DNA of 38,385 bases, from the NCBI GenBank assembly GCA_015056415.1, contig SVGJ01000020.1:1-38385 (forward strand), written 5' to 3'. The position numbers and the translations under genes were made by a program. The notes beneath the pieces were generated by a model. That model was not told where the DNA came from. It did no database searches and saw only the letters and a list, made by a program, of their open reading frames with translations. Shown here one piece after another: positions 7,769 to 15,425 of this stretch (position 1 is its first letter; every line of letters begins with the position of its first letter). This DNA comes from Clostridiales bacterium. Lineage in GTDB: Bacteria > Bacillota > Clostridia > Christensenellales > Aristaeellaceae.

Positions 7769-8431
7769 TCAGCTCAACAGCGCCAGCAGCCTTCCCATCA
7801 GCCCTGTGGCCATCGCCACGCCGATGAGGATCAGCAGCACGCCGCAGATCTTGTTGATGATATCATAATGCCGCTTGATGGCATTGAAGGCTCCCTTCAG
7901 CCTGTCGATCAGCAGGGCGCTGATCACAAAGGGCAGCCCCAGGCCCAGCGAATAGCACAGGAGCATCAGCATGCCCACCACGAGGCTGCCCTGCTGGGAG
8001 GCAAGCGCCAGCGCACTGCCCAGAAACGCCCCCACGCATGGCGTCCAGCCGATGGAGAACACCATGCCGAAGACCAGCGAGGAGCCAAAGCCCAGGTCGG
8101 AGGTGTCCACCTCCCGCCGGCTGCCCCGGAACAGATTCACACGGATCACGCCCAGGTAGCTCAGGCCGAAAAAGATCACGATCAGGCCCATGATGATGTT
8201 CACCGCCGTCTGCCAGCGGGTCAGGAAGGAGCCCAGCGTGCCCGCCAGCGCTCCCATGAGCACAAACACCGCCGTGAAGCCCAGCACAAAGCCCATAGAG
8301 CACTTCAGCGAGCGCCTTCCATCGCGCTGGCCGCCGCCGGCGAAATAGGACACATAAATGGGGATCATGGGCAAAAGACACGGGGAGATAAAGGTGATGA
8401 TCCCCTCCAGAAAGGAAATGAAATACTGCAT
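7769..8431 (-). CDS. ccdA: Cytochrome c biogenesis protein CcdA (thiol electron carrier)
   Basis: A 220-residue integral membrane protein with about six transmembrane helices. The two conserved membrane cysteines are present in the family contexts FISPCLLPMIPIYVSYFAGG and GWTPCVGAFLGSALA. CcdA moves reducing equivalents from thioredoxin to an extracytoplasmic thioredoxin-like protein. I choose the ATG at 8431 because AAAGGCGG lies 6-7 nt upstream; a TTG at 8437 would leave no spacing. It is first in the ccdA / TlpA-like / methyltransferase operon. No cytochrome c gene is in the window, so the pair may serve another thiol protein. Confidence 0.93.
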   Translation of the reverse strand: MQYFISFLEGIITFISPCLLPMIPIYVSYFAGGGQRDGRRSLKCSMGFVLGFTAVFVLMGALAGTLGSFLTRWQTAVNIIMGLIVIFFGLSYLGVIRVNLFRGSRREVDTSDLGFGSSLVFGMVFSIGWTPCVGAFLGSALALASQQGSLVVGMLMLLCYSLGLGLPFVISALLIDRLKGAFNAIKRHYDIINKICGVLLILIGVAMATGLMGRLLALLS

Positions 8432-8462
8432 AGGCAACCGCCTTTCATTGGGTCATGGATGT

Positions 8463-8491
8463 ATTATACCCCATATGGAAGGAAATTGAAA
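8463..8491 (-). promoter_or_regulatory. Promoter of the ccdA operon
   Basis: TATAAT (plus-strand 8463-8468, read on the minus strand) lies 17 bp from TTTCAA (8486-8491). It sits about 30 bp upstream of the ccdA start. The -10 is perfect; the -35 is moderate. Confidence 0.65.
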
Positions 8492-8500
8492 CACCCCATG

Positions 8501-8530
8501 TTGACACAGGAGACCGCCCCGTGCTATGAT
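8501..8530 (+). promoter_or_regulatory. Promoter of the P-loop kinase-like gene
   Basis: TTGACA (8501-8506), an 18-bp spacer and TATGAT (8525-8530). The predicted transcript start near 8537 excludes the upstream in-frame ATG at 8526 and supports the start at 8553. Confidence 0.75.
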
Positions 8531-8552
8531 GGCCCTGCAAAGGAGAAGCGCC

Positions 8553-9233
8553 ATGAACATACCATACAACATCATCCGCCACTACATGAAAAACGTATAC
8601 TTCATCAACGGTACGGCCTACGCGGGCAAGAGTACCATGGTGCATATGCTGGCTGAGCGCTACGGGCTGATCGAGTGCGGCGAAAACTACCACAGCCGTG
8701 TATCCGACAGCGTGGCCACGCCCGATGAACAGCCCAACATCAGCTATTTTGACACCATGTCCGGCTGGGAGGAGTTCCTCAACCGCACACCGGAGGAATA
8801 CGACCGCTGGATCGTCGGGACAGCCCGTGAGGCCGCCGCCTTCGAGATCGCCGAGCTGATCCGCCTGAGCGACAAAGGGCCCGTGATCGTGGATACCAAC
8901 ATCCCCTTCGACATTCTGCGCCAGATCGCCCAGCCCGACCACGTGGCCGTGATGCTCTCCCCCCAGAGCATGAGCGTGGAGCGCTTCTTCGACCGACCCG
9001 ACCCGGAGAAGCAGTTTCTGCTGCAAAAGATCGGCGAATGTGCCGATCCCCAGGCCACCATGGAAAACTTCCGGGCGTGCCTGGCGAAGATCAACAGCCC
9101 CGAGCACTATGCCGAGTGCGCCAACGCCGGATTCTTCACCCTGGTGCGGGAAAACGCCGATGCGGACACCCGGGAGCAGGTGCTGCACCGGCTGGCAGTA
9201 CACTTTGGCCTGGAGCGGATCACCGGGGAGTAA
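8553..9233 (+). CDS. P-loop NTPase, small-molecule-kinase-like protein of unknown substrate
   Basis: This 226-residue protein has a Walker A loop at residues 20-28 (GTAYAGKST) directly after the first strand (VYFIN), and a possible Walker B strand PVIVDTNIPF. The size and the single P-loop resemble shikimate or gluconate kinase-like proteins, but I do not recognise a named family. The start at 8553 is supported by AAAGGAG (8539-8545) and by the promoter position. Directly after the stop, 27 further codons in the same frame look coding-like (see next entry), so the C-terminus may be shortened. Confidence 0.75.
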   Translation: MNIPYNIIRHYMKNVYFINGTAYAGKSTMVHMLAERYGLIECGENYHSRVSDSVATPDEQPNISYFDTMSGWEEFLNRTPEEYDRWIVGTAREAAAFEIAELIRLSDKGPVIVDTNIPFDILRQIAQPDHVAVMLSPQSMSVERFFDRPDPEKQFLLQKIGECADPQATMENFRACLAKINSPEHYAECANAGFFTLVRENADADTREQVLHRLAVHFGLERITGE

Positions 9234-9317
9234 CGCCTCCCCGGCGCCGCCCTGTGGGAGAACCGCCTGGTGAACTACCGCGGCGATACGGACGTGATTT
9301 TCTCCAAGGAACTGTGA
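9234..9317 (+). pseudogene. Possible coding remnant after the P-loop gene stop
   Basis: Reading on in the same frame past the TAA gives ...AALWENRLVNYRGDTDVIF... and then SKEL and TGA (9315-9317). The residues and codon choice look like protein-coding sequence, but there is no start codon or ribosome binding site of its own. It could be the lost tail of the P-loop protein or the end of another, deleted gene. I cannot identify the family. Confidence 0.35.
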
Positions 9318-9325
9318 ATAACACA

Positions 9326-9360
9326 AAACCAGCCACGGCCTCAGCTGTCGTGGCTGGTTT
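9326..9360. terminator. Bidirectional terminator between the P-loop gene and the CLC gene
   Basis: The perfect stem AAACCAGCCACG (9326-9337) / CGTGGCTGGTTT (9349-9360) has an 11-nt loop, with T-rich sequence on the outer side in both directions. The flanking genes are convergent. Confidence 0.85.
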
Positions 9361-9374
9361 GTTTTGCTCAGGTC

Positions 9375-10610
9375 TTATTCCGCGTGGCCCAGCTTGGGCT
9401 CGGCAAACATCTGCGCGTGATACAGGCTGAAATGGCCCGAAAGCATGAAGCTCACCGCCGCCGTGACGCCGAACAGCGGCAGATATTCCGCACCGAACAG
9501 CTCGATGGAGAGCAGGATGGCCGCCAGCGGAGCGTTGGTCACGCCGCAGAACACGCCCACCAGGCCCAGCGCGGCGCCCAGCGCGGGGGACATCCCCAGC
9601 AGCCCGGCCACCGTGCAGCCCAGCGTGGCCCCGATGAAAAACGAGGGAACGATCTCGCCGCCCTTGAAACCGGCGAACAGGGTCACGGCGGTGAAGACCA
9701 GCTTCAGCACCGGCGCCCAGGGATCAGCCTGACCGCCCAGCGCGGCAAAGATCACGCTCATACCTCCGCCATTGTAATCGCGCGTTCCCAGCATCAGGCT
9801 CATGAGCACCACCACCACGCCGCCCAGGGCAATGCGCAGATAGTCGTTCTTCACCACCTGGCGGAAGGTTTTGCCGCACAGATGCATCGTCGCGCAGAAC
9901 AGGATGGCCGCCACCGCGCAGGCCACGCCCACACCCAGCGCCTGCAGCGCGGAGAGCGCGTTCACCACCTGCAGGCCGGAGGCAAGATGCCAGGGCTCTT
10001 CCGGCACGCCGACGAGCCTGGCCATCAGCGCTGCCGTAACGGCGGATACCACGCAGGGCAGGAAGGCACGGTAATTGATGCGCCCCACCTCGATGATCTC
10101 CAGAACGAAAACGGCGGCGGTCAACGGCGTGCCGAACAGCGCGGAAAACAGCGCCGCCATGCCGCACAATTCAAAAATCCGGCGGGAATCGGACCTGGGA
10201 TGGGTCAGGTCGCCCACGGCCGCGCCCAGGCTGCCGCCCAGCTGCAGCGCCGCGCCCTCGCGGCCGGCGGAGCCGCCCAGCAGGTGGGTCAGCGTTGTGG
10301 AAAGGAAGATAGCCGGGGCCATCAGCACCGGTACACGGCCCTGGGTGCGCACCGTGGTGATGATCTCATCCGTGCCCAGGGAGAGGGGCAGCTTCATCAG
10401 CCGGTACAGCCCGGCGATGACCAGGCCGCCCACCGGCAGCAGATACAGCAGAAACGCATGATGCTCCCGCAGGTGCGTGACAGCCTCCACCGCCAGGGCA
10501 AACAGGGAGCCCACCAGCCCGCACAGCGCGCCGATAAGCACGCCCGTGGCCGTCCAGCGCAGAAAGGCGATCACATATTGCAGGGACGCATGGAATTGCT
10601 TGCGAAGCAT
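9375..10610 (-). CDS. CLC-type chloride/anion channel or antiporter
   Basis: A 411-residue polytopic membrane protein of the CLC family. The second anion-selectivity motif is clear (GGSAGREGAALQLGGSLGA, equivalent to GxEGP with the gating glutamate). The third is GGEIVPSFFIGATLG, equivalent to GxFxP. In place of the canonical first motif GSGIP the protein reads LSLGTDEIITT, as in some divergent bacterial CLCs. No C-terminal CBS domains are present. Transport of Cl-, F- or another anion cannot be decided from sequence. I looked for a fluoride riboswitch upstream and saw none. GAGG precedes the ATG, and it has its own promoter just before the tRNA terminator. Confidence 0.9.
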   Translation of the reverse strand: MLRKQFHASLQYVIAFLRWTATGVLIGALCGLVGSLFALAVEAVTHLREHHAFLLYLLPVGGLVIAGLYRLMKLPLSLGTDEIITTVRTQGRVPVLMAPAIFLSTTLTHLLGGSAGREGAALQLGGSLGAAVGDLTHPRSDSRRIFELCGMAALFSALFGTPLTAAVFVLEIIEVGRINYRAFLPCVVSAVTAALMARLVGVPEEPWHLASGLQVVNALSALQALGVGVACAVAAILFCATMHLCGKTFRQVVKNDYLRIALGGVVVVLMSLMLGTRDYNGGGMSVIFAALGGQADPWAPVLKLVFTAVTLFAGFKGGEIVPSFFIGATLGCTVAGLLGMSPALGAALGLVGVFCGVTNAPLAAILLSIELFGAEYLPLFGVTAAVSFMLSGHFSLYHAQMFAEPKLGHAE

Positions 10611-10647
10611 GACGAAAGACCTCGATCTTTGGTGGATTTTCGGGAAT

Positions 10648-10677
10648 AGTGTAGCACCCGTGAAGAAGAAAGGTCAA
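10648..10677 (-). promoter_or_regulatory. Promoter of the CLC gene
   Basis: Read on the minus strand: TTGACC (10672-10677), an 18-bp spacer and TACACT (10648-10653) with an extended TGC just before the -10. The transcript leader is about 30 nt. Confidence 0.7.
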
Positions 10678-10696
10678 GCAAAGAATGCCGGACAAA

Positions 10697-10725
10697 AGAA
10701 AAACCTCAGCCTTGCGACTGAGGTT
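10697..10725 (-). terminator. Terminator of the tRNA pair
   Basis: On the minus strand AACCTCAG / CTGAGGTT (10718-10725 with 10702-10709) forms a perfect stem followed by TTTCTTTT. It lies 6 bp after the 3' end of tRNA-Ala. Confidence 0.85.
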
Positions 10726-10730
10726 ATCCG

Positions 10731-10803
10731 TGGAGCATAGCGGATTCGAACCGCTGACCCCAACACTGCCAGTGTTGTGCGCTACCAGCTGCGCTAATGC
10801 CCC
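10731..10803 (-). tRNA. tRNA-Ala (anticodon GGC)
   Basis: On the minus strand the cloverleaf is complete: acceptor GGGGCAT/ATGCTCC (one G-U pair), D-arm with AGCGCAGCTGGTAGCGC, anticodon stem CAACA/TGTTG with loop CTGGCAG giving anticodon GGC, and T-arm AGCGGTTCGAATCCGCT. The discriminator base is A. CCA is not encoded (the next bases are CGG). It is the second gene of a tRNA pair. Confidence 0.95.
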
Positions 10804-10837
10804 GTATGAAAGCCTCTGTGTGAAACAGAGGCTTGAG

Positions 10838-10910
10838 TGGTGCTTACTGGACTCGAACCAGTGACCCCATCGATGTGAACGATGTGCTCTACCAACTGAG
10901 CCAAAGCACC
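10838..10910 (-). tRNA. tRNA-Val (anticodon CAC)
   Basis: The minus-strand cloverleaf has acceptor GGTGCTT/AAGCACC, a D-arm with GGCTCAGTTGGTAGAGC, anticodon stem CATCG/CGATG with loop TTCACAT giving anticodon CAC, and T-arm ACTGGTTCGAGTCCAGT. CCA is not encoded. It is separated from tRNA-Ala by a 34-bp spacer that contains the hairpin AAGCCTCTG/CAGAGGCTT, possibly an RNase processing signal. Confidence 0.95.
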
Positions 10911-11049
10911 ATCCTGTGCCGCAGGCGTTCACCTGACAACGAAGTACATTCTAACAGAGGTTTTTTGTTTTGTCAAGCACTAATTTCAGGTTTTTTTGCG
11001 GGAAGGAAGGGTTTTGCTGCATTCAGGGATGGGCGAAGGGCGTCAGATG

Positions 11050-11058
11050 TGCTATACT
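11050..11058 (+). promoter_or_regulatory. Extended -10 promoter of the exonuclease III gene
   Basis: TG at 11050-11051, one base, then TATACT (11053-11058). No good -35 is visible at 17 bp. The leader would be about 25 nt to the start at 11089. Confidence 0.5.
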
Positions 11059-11088
11059 GGCAGCATGATATACCAAGGAGGACGCGCA

Positions 11089-11835
11089 ATGAAGCTGATC
11101 TCGTGGAACGTTAACGGGCTGCGGGCCGTGATGGGCAAGGGCTTTATGGATATTTTCGCCGCCCTGGACGCGGATGTGTTCTGCCTGCAGGAGACCAAGC
11201 TCCAGCACGGGCAGATCGATCTGGACCTGCCCGGCTACCATCAGTACTGGAATTATGCCGAAAAGAAGGGCTACTCCGGCACGGCCATTTTCACAAAACG
11301 GGAGCCGCTCTCCGTGCGCTATGGCATCGGCGTGGAGGAGCACGATCACGAGGGGCGTGTCATTACCCTGGACATGGGGGATTTTTACCTTATTACGGTG
11401 TACACCCCCAACGCCCAGCGGGAGCTGACCCGCCTGGACTACCGCTTGCGCTGGGAGGACGATTTCCTTGCCTACCTCAAAGGCCTTGACAAGCCCGTGA
11501 TCTTCTGCGGGGACCTGAACGTGGCGCACCGGGAGATCGACCTGAAAAACCCCAAGTCCAATATGAACAACGCCGGCTTCACCCCCCAGGAACGCGGCAA
11601 AATGGACGCCCTGCTGGAAAGCGGCTTTGTGGACACCTTCCGCCATTTCCATCCCGAGGAGACCGGCGCCTACTCCTGGTGGAGCTATATGTTCCACGCC
11701 CGGGAGAAGAACGTGGGATGGCGGATCGATTATTTCATCGCCTCCCGGGAGCTCACGCCCCGGCTGGAGAGCGCCCGCATCCACCCGGAGATCTTCGGCT
11801 CCGACCACTGCCCTGTTGAACTGGTGATCCGATAA
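11089..11835 (+). CDS. xth: Exodeoxyribonuclease III / AP endonuclease
   Basis: A DNA base-excision repair enzyme that cuts at abasic sites and trims 3' ends. The protein is 248 residues, the full family length. Motifs: [13 protein letters not shown] (metal-site Asn), CLQETKLQ (metal-binding Glu), the loop [11 protein letters not shown], the catalytic [33 protein letters not shown], and the terminal catalytic GSDHCPVEL. The start at 11089 is set by CAAGGAGG (11074-11081); the frame is open upstream but nothing there is conserved. It is followed 11 bp later by a methyltransferase gene whose ribosome binding site abuts the stop. Confidence 0.97.
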   Translation: MKLISWNVNGLRAVMGKGFMDIFAALDADVFCLQETKLQHGQIDLDLPGYHQYWNYAEKKGYSGTAIFTKREPLSVRYGIGVEEHDHEGRVITLDMGDFYLITVYTPNAQRELTRLDYRLRWEDDFLAYLKGLDKPVIFCGDLNVAHREIDLKNPKSNMNNAGFTPQERGKMDALLESGFVDTFRHFHPEETGAYSWWSYMFHAREKNVGWRIDYFIASRELTPRLESARIHPEIFGSDHCPVELVIR

Positions 11836-11846
11836 GGAGGTCATAT

Positions 11847-12629
11847 ATGCCTGTTATCAAGGGCCTGGGCTGGACCTTCAACACCCAGGCGGAGCGCTAT
11901 GAGCGTATGCGTCCCGGTTACGTGCCTGAATTGTACGAGGAGATCTTCCGCCACGTCCCTCTGAACGCGGCCAGCACAGCGGTGGAAGTGGGCATCGGCG
12001 GCGGTCAGGCCACGGAGCCCATCCTGCGCACGGGCTGCCGCGTCATCGCGGTGGAAAGCGGCGACCAGCTGGCAGAGCTGTGCCGGCACAAATTCCGGCA
12101 TTATCCGAATTTTGAGGCCGTGACCTGCAAATTCGAGGACTTCCCGGAGCAGCCGGATTCCTGCGACCTGATCTTCTCCGCCTCGGCCTTCCACTGGATC
12201 CCCGAGGAGACCGGCTATCCCAAGGTGTTCCGTATGCTCAGGCCCGGCGGCGTGTTTGCCCGGTTTGCCAACCATCCCTTCAAGGATAAGGGCAGGCCCG
12301 GTATGCACGAGGCTTTGCAGGAGATCTATGCGGTGTATATGCCCGGCTCCCTGGCCTCCGACGAATACACCCAGGCCCAGGCCGCCCAACGGGCGCTGAT
12401 CGCGGAGAAATACGGCTTCGTGGACATCAGCCACCACCTGTACCACCGCACCCGGGATTTCACCGCCGCGCAGTATGTGGAGCTGCTGGGTACCTATTCC
12501 GACCATATCGCCATCGAGGAAAACACCCGCCGCAGGTTCTTCGCGGAGATCGAGGCGGTCATCGACCGCCTGGGCGGCGTGATCACCCTCTATGATACCA
12601 TCGACCTGCAGCTGGCCAGAAAACCTTAA
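11847..12629 (+). CDS. Class I SAM-dependent methyltransferase
   Basis: The protein is 260 residues. It begins LGWTFNTQAERYERMRPGYVPELYEEIF, as in a widespread family of small-molecule methyltransferases. The SAM site is VEVGIGGGQATEPIL (a motif I variant), followed by VIAVESGDQLAEL, the motif IV region CDLIFSASAFHWIP and MLRPGGVFARFAN. The substrate is unknown. AAGGAGG directly follows the exonuclease stop, so it is translated from the same mRNA. It is unrelated in detail to the methyltransferase at 6384-7133. Confidence 0.9.
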   Translation: MPVIKGLGWTFNTQAERYERMRPGYVPELYEEIFRHVPLNAASTAVEVGIGGGQATEPILRTGCRVIAVESGDQLAELCRHKFRHYPNFEAVTCKFEDFPEQPDSCDLIFSASAFHWIPEETGYPKVFRMLRPGGVFARFANHPFKDKGRPGMHEALQEIYAVYMPGSLASDEYTQAQAAQRALIAEKYGFVDISHHLYHRTRDFTAAQYVELLGTYSDHIAIEENTRRRFFAEIEAVIDRLGGVITLYDTIDLQLARKP

Positions 12630-12634
12630 AAGGC

Positions 12635-12663
12635 TTGACAGCGCCGAGGATCGCAGGCATAAT
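12635..12663 (+). promoter_or_regulatory. Promoter of the acyltransferase gene
   Basis: TTGACA (12635-12640), a 17-bp spacer and CATAAT (12658-12663). It starts 5 bp after the methyltransferase stop. Confidence 0.75.
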
Positions 12664-12698
12664 GAAACCCTGAAGAAAAAGCAAAAGGAGAATCAATC

Positions 12699-13796
12699 AT
12701 GGCGAAAAAGCAGCGAAATACGATCATCGAGCTGTTCCGCTTCGCTTTCACGATGTGCGTGGTCATCGCGCATATGTGCAGCCTTTACGACTGGACGACC
12801 ATCAGGTGCAACGGCCACATCGCGGTGGAGTTCTTCTTTGTGCTCTCCGGCGCGCTGATGGCCCGCCAGACCATGAAGGAGAGGCAGGACGGCCGCACGC
12901 TCCCCCAGGCGACCTGGTCGTTTATGAAGCGCAAGATCGCCGGCATCGCGCCCGTGTGGTACATCGTGCTGGCCACCCTCACCGTGGTGTATCTGTCCTC
13001 GCATCCGCAGTATCTCACCTCCGTCAGCCGCGGGCTCACCTTCCTGAGCCGCCTGGTCCCCACGGCGATGTTCCTTTCCGGCTACGGCCTGGGCGAGATC
13101 ATCGAGATCCCGTATTCCTGGTACATCCCGGTGATGTTGGTTTCCATGCTGGCGATCTATCCGCTCATTCACCGTTTCGGGCGGAATTTCACAGCCGTGG
13201 CCGCGCCCCTGATCGTGCTGTTCTTCTGCAGCTGGGCCATCGTGACCAAGGGCAAGCTGTTCATGCTCAAGGAGGAGTACATCGGCTTCGTGTATCCCAA
13301 CCAGCTCCGCGGCTTTGGCGAGTTGTGCATGGGCTGCGTCGCCTGGGAGCTGGCCGAGGGCCTGCGCCAGCGGTTTGCCGGCCGGCTGAGGATGGCTGGC
13401 CGGGTGCTGGCCACGCTGGTCAGCGTGGGGACGATCGCCCTGCCCGTGGTGTGGGTCTTTATCGGCATCAACGGCAACTCGCATCCGGCGATCCTTCTGA
13501 TGTTCGCCGTGGGCGTAGGCGTGTCCTTCAGCGGCCTGGACCTGGCGGACAAGGTCCCGGACGCCGTGAACAAGGCCTTCGCCTGGCTGGGCAGGATCAG
13601 TCTTTCCGTTTACCTGGGCCAGGGCCTTGTGAAGACCTTCTTCAACCCCTGGATGAAGGCCAACGGCTCCCTGTGGAGCTACTGCCTGGCGGCGCTGGCC
13701 ATCGGTATCGCCGTGCACTATGCCGCCGCGCTGGCGCTGTGGCTCTTCCGGAAGCTCTGCAAGGGCGTGCGGCGCCTCTGTGTGAATGCGGAATGA
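12699..13796 (+). CDS. Acyltransferase-3 family membrane protein
   Basis: This 365-residue, roughly ten-helix membrane protein belongs to the Acyl_transf_3 family, which O-acetylates or succinylates surface polysaccharides and lipids. The family N-terminus is clear: NTIIELFRFAFTMCVVIAHMC with the catalytic-type His in TM1, then GHIAVEFFFVLSGALMARQ. Later come SWYIPVMLVSMLAIYPLI and, at the end, FAWLGRISLSVYLGQGLVKTF. AAAGGAG precedes the ATG. No polysaccharide genes are adjacent, so the acceptor cannot be named. Confidence 0.92.
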   Translation: MAKKQRNTIIELFRFAFTMCVVIAHMCSLYDWTTIRCNGHIAVEFFFVLSGALMARQTMKERQDGRTLPQATWSFMKRKIAGIAPVWYIVLATLTVVYLSSHPQYLTSVSRGLTFLSRLVPTAMFLSGYGLGEIIEIPYSWYIPVMLVSMLAIYPLIHRFGRNFTAVAAPLIVLFFCSWAIVTKGKLFMLKEEYIGFVYPNQLRGFGELCMGCVAWELAEGLRQRFAGRLRMAGRVLATLVSVGTIALPVVWVFIGINGNSHPAILLMFAVGVGVSFSGLDLADKVPDAVNKAFAWLGRISLSVYLGQGLVKTFFNPWMKANGSLWSYCLAALAIGIAVHYAAALALWLFRKLCKGVRRLCVNAE

Positions 13797-13812
13797 TCCC
13801 GCAAGAAAGGGA

Positions 13813-13841
13813 TTGACTGTTTCTTTTTTATCGATTAAACT
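13813..13841 (+). promoter_or_regulatory. Promoter of the DUF4867 gene
   Basis: TTGACT (13813-13818), a 17-bp spacer with a T-tract and TAAACT (13836-13841), in a clearly AT-rich patch. A leader of about 45 nt precedes the ATG. Confidence 0.7.
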
Positions 13842-13890
13842 GATATTCAGATGATAAAGCCGCATGGCTTGATGAAAGGATGAATCACAT

Positions 13891-14523
13891 ATGAAGATCG
13901 TTCCCGTTACCGATGCTTCCTTTGCGCCCTATGGCCGCGTGGTGGAAGGCTACGACCTGACCGGTATCACCGAAGCCCTGAAGAAGACCCCCTGCACCGA
14001 CAGCGTGGTGTATGTGGGCCGCGACGAGTCCCTGCACGCCGCCCCCGGCGCTGACGCCCTGGGCGAGGGCCTGTACGGCGGCATGCCCTTCCAGTTTGGC
14101 TGGTGCAACGGCAAGAACACCAAGCTGAACTGCCTGGAGTATCACCGCGACAGCGAGTTCGACATGGGCGCTGAGGATTGCATCATGCTGCTGGCCCAGC
14201 AGGACGAGATCATCGACGGCGTGCTGGACACCTCCAAGGTGAAGGCCTTCCTGGCCCCCGCCGGCGTGCTGGTGGAGCTCTACGCCACCACCCTGCACTA
14301 TGCTCCCTGCTCCGCCGCCAACGGCAAGGAGTTCCATGTGCTGATCGCCCTGCCCGACAAGACCAACACCGATTTCCGCCCCGAGGGCGGCGCCAACGTG
14401 ATGGACAAGATGCTCTGGGCCCGCAACAAGTGGCTGCTGGCGCATCCCGATTCCAGCGAGGCCGCTCAGGGCGCCGTGGTGGCCCTCACCGGCGAGAACA
14501 TCGACATCTCCGCCGATATCTGA
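13891..14523 (+). CDS. DUF4867 family protein, cupin-like
   Basis: A 210-residue cytoplasmic protein. I recognise the DUF4867 pattern: CLEYHRDSEFDMGAEDCIML, then DTSKVKAFLAPAGVLVELY and ATTLHYAPC. The N-terminus (MKIVPVTDASFAPYGRVVEG) strongly resembles that of ureidoglycolate lyase, a cupin enzyme, and the His residues in LEYHR and TLHYAPC could bind a metal as in cupins. The reaction is unknown. Codon choice is strongly biased (GCC, GGC, CTG, AAG), suggesting high expression. It is a single gene with its own promoter and terminator and sits at the edge of the sugar locus, so a sugar-derived substrate is possible. Confidence 0.75.
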   Translation: MKIVPVTDASFAPYGRVVEGYDLTGITEALKKTPCTDSVVYVGRDESLHAAPGADALGEGLYGGMPFQFGWCNGKNTKLNCLEYHRDSEFDMGAEDCIMLLAQQDEIIDGVLDTSKVKAFLAPAGVLVELYATTLHYAPCSAANGKEFHVLIALPDKTNTDFRPEGGANVMDKMLWARNKWLLAHPDSSEAAQGAVVALTGENIDISADI

Positions 14524-14532
14524 TAACACGCA

Positions 14533-14572
14533 AACCCCTCCGCAGGACACTGCTCCCGCGGAGGGGTTTTTT
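14533..14572. terminator. Terminator between DUF4867 and the MalG-type permease
   Basis: The stem AACCCCTCCGC (14533-14543) / GCGGAGGGGTT (14558-14568) is followed by TTTT, giving a plus-strand T-run at 14567-14572. The flanking genes are convergent, and it may act weakly in the other direction too. Confidence 0.85.
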
Positions 14573-14588
14573 CGCGCCATGGATCCAT

Positions 14589-15425
14589 TCAGCCCTTCAC
14601 CGCGCCGCCGGTAACGCCCTCCACATAGTACCTTTGCAGGGCCATGAACAGCGCCGTGACCGGCAGTGCCACCAGCACCCCGCCGGCACAGAAGCGGGTG
14701 AAGTACCCCTGATAGTCGGTGGTGTTCACCCAGCGGTACAGGCCCACCGCCACGTTGTACCCCTGGGGATCGCCGAAGGCCACATAAGAAGCAAACACGT
14801 AATCCCCCCACGGGGCCATGAAGGCCATGAGCACCGTGTAGATCACAATGGGCTTGGCCAGCGGCATGATGATCCGCCAGAAGACCTGGAAGCGGTTCGC
14901 GCCGTCGATGCGGGCGGATTCATCCAGCGCGCGGGGAATGGTATCGAAGAAGCCCTTGGCAATGTAGTATCCCAGGCCCGAGGAGGCCGTGTAGATCAGG
15001 ATCAGCCCCGGCACCGCGCCGCTCTGGGTCAGGCCCAGGAGCTTGAGCAGGTAATACAGTACGATCATGGTAAGAAACCCCGGGAACATCCCCAGCACCA
15101 GCACCATGTTCATCATCAGCCGCCGGCCCCGGAAGCGCAGCCTGCTGAAGGCGTACGCCACCGAAAGCACCAGCACCGTCTGGATCGCCGCGCAGAAAAG
15201 GGCGATGGTCAAGGTGTTCGCGTACCAGCGCAGAAAGCCGCTTTCATCCCGCAGGAGGAAGCGGTAGTTCTCCAGCGTCCACTCCTTTGGGATGGCGTAG
15301 GCCACCTGCCCGCCGCTCTCCCCCCGGAAGGATTGCAGCACCAGCAGCGCGAAGGGCGCCAGCCACACAAGACACAGCAGCGTCAGCGCCAGGTGCGCCC
15401 CCGCGTTTGCCAGTTTTCTCCTCAC
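14589..15425 (-). CDS. Carbohydrate ABC transporter permease, MalG type
   Basis: A 278-residue inner-membrane permease with six predicted helices. The ATPase-coupling EAA loop is ESARIDGANRFQVFWRIIMP. The C-terminus QRYYVEGVTGGAVKG is the typical MalG ending. The start is GTG at 15425; it overlaps the MalF stop by four bases (GTGA), so the two subunits are translationally coupled. It is third in the order binding protein, MalF, MalG. No ATPase gene is present, as is usual for Gram-positive importers that share MsmX. Confidence 0.93.
   Translation of the reverse strand: MRRKLANAGAHLALTLLCLVWLAPFALLVLQSFRGESGGQVAYAIPKEWTLENYRFLLRDESGFLRWYANTLTIALFCAAIQTVLVLSVAYAFSRLRFRGRRLMMNMVLVLGMFPGFLTMIVLYYLLKLLGLTQSGAVPGLILIYTASSGLGYYIAKGFFDTIPRALDESARIDGANRFQVFWRIIMPLAKPIVIYTVLMAFMAPWGDYVFASYVAFGDPQGYNVAVGLYRWVNTTDYQGYFTRFCAGGVLVALPVTALFMALQRYYVEGVTGGAVKG

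Noticed and set aside
10611-10650. Possible fluoride riboswitch before the CLC gene
   Set aside because: The leader is only about 30 nt and does not contain the conserved riboswitch core.
10804-10837. Hairpin between the two tRNA genes as a terminator
   Set aside because: The stem is followed by no T-run on the transcribed strand, and a proper terminator lies after tRNA-Ala; it is more likely a processing spacer.
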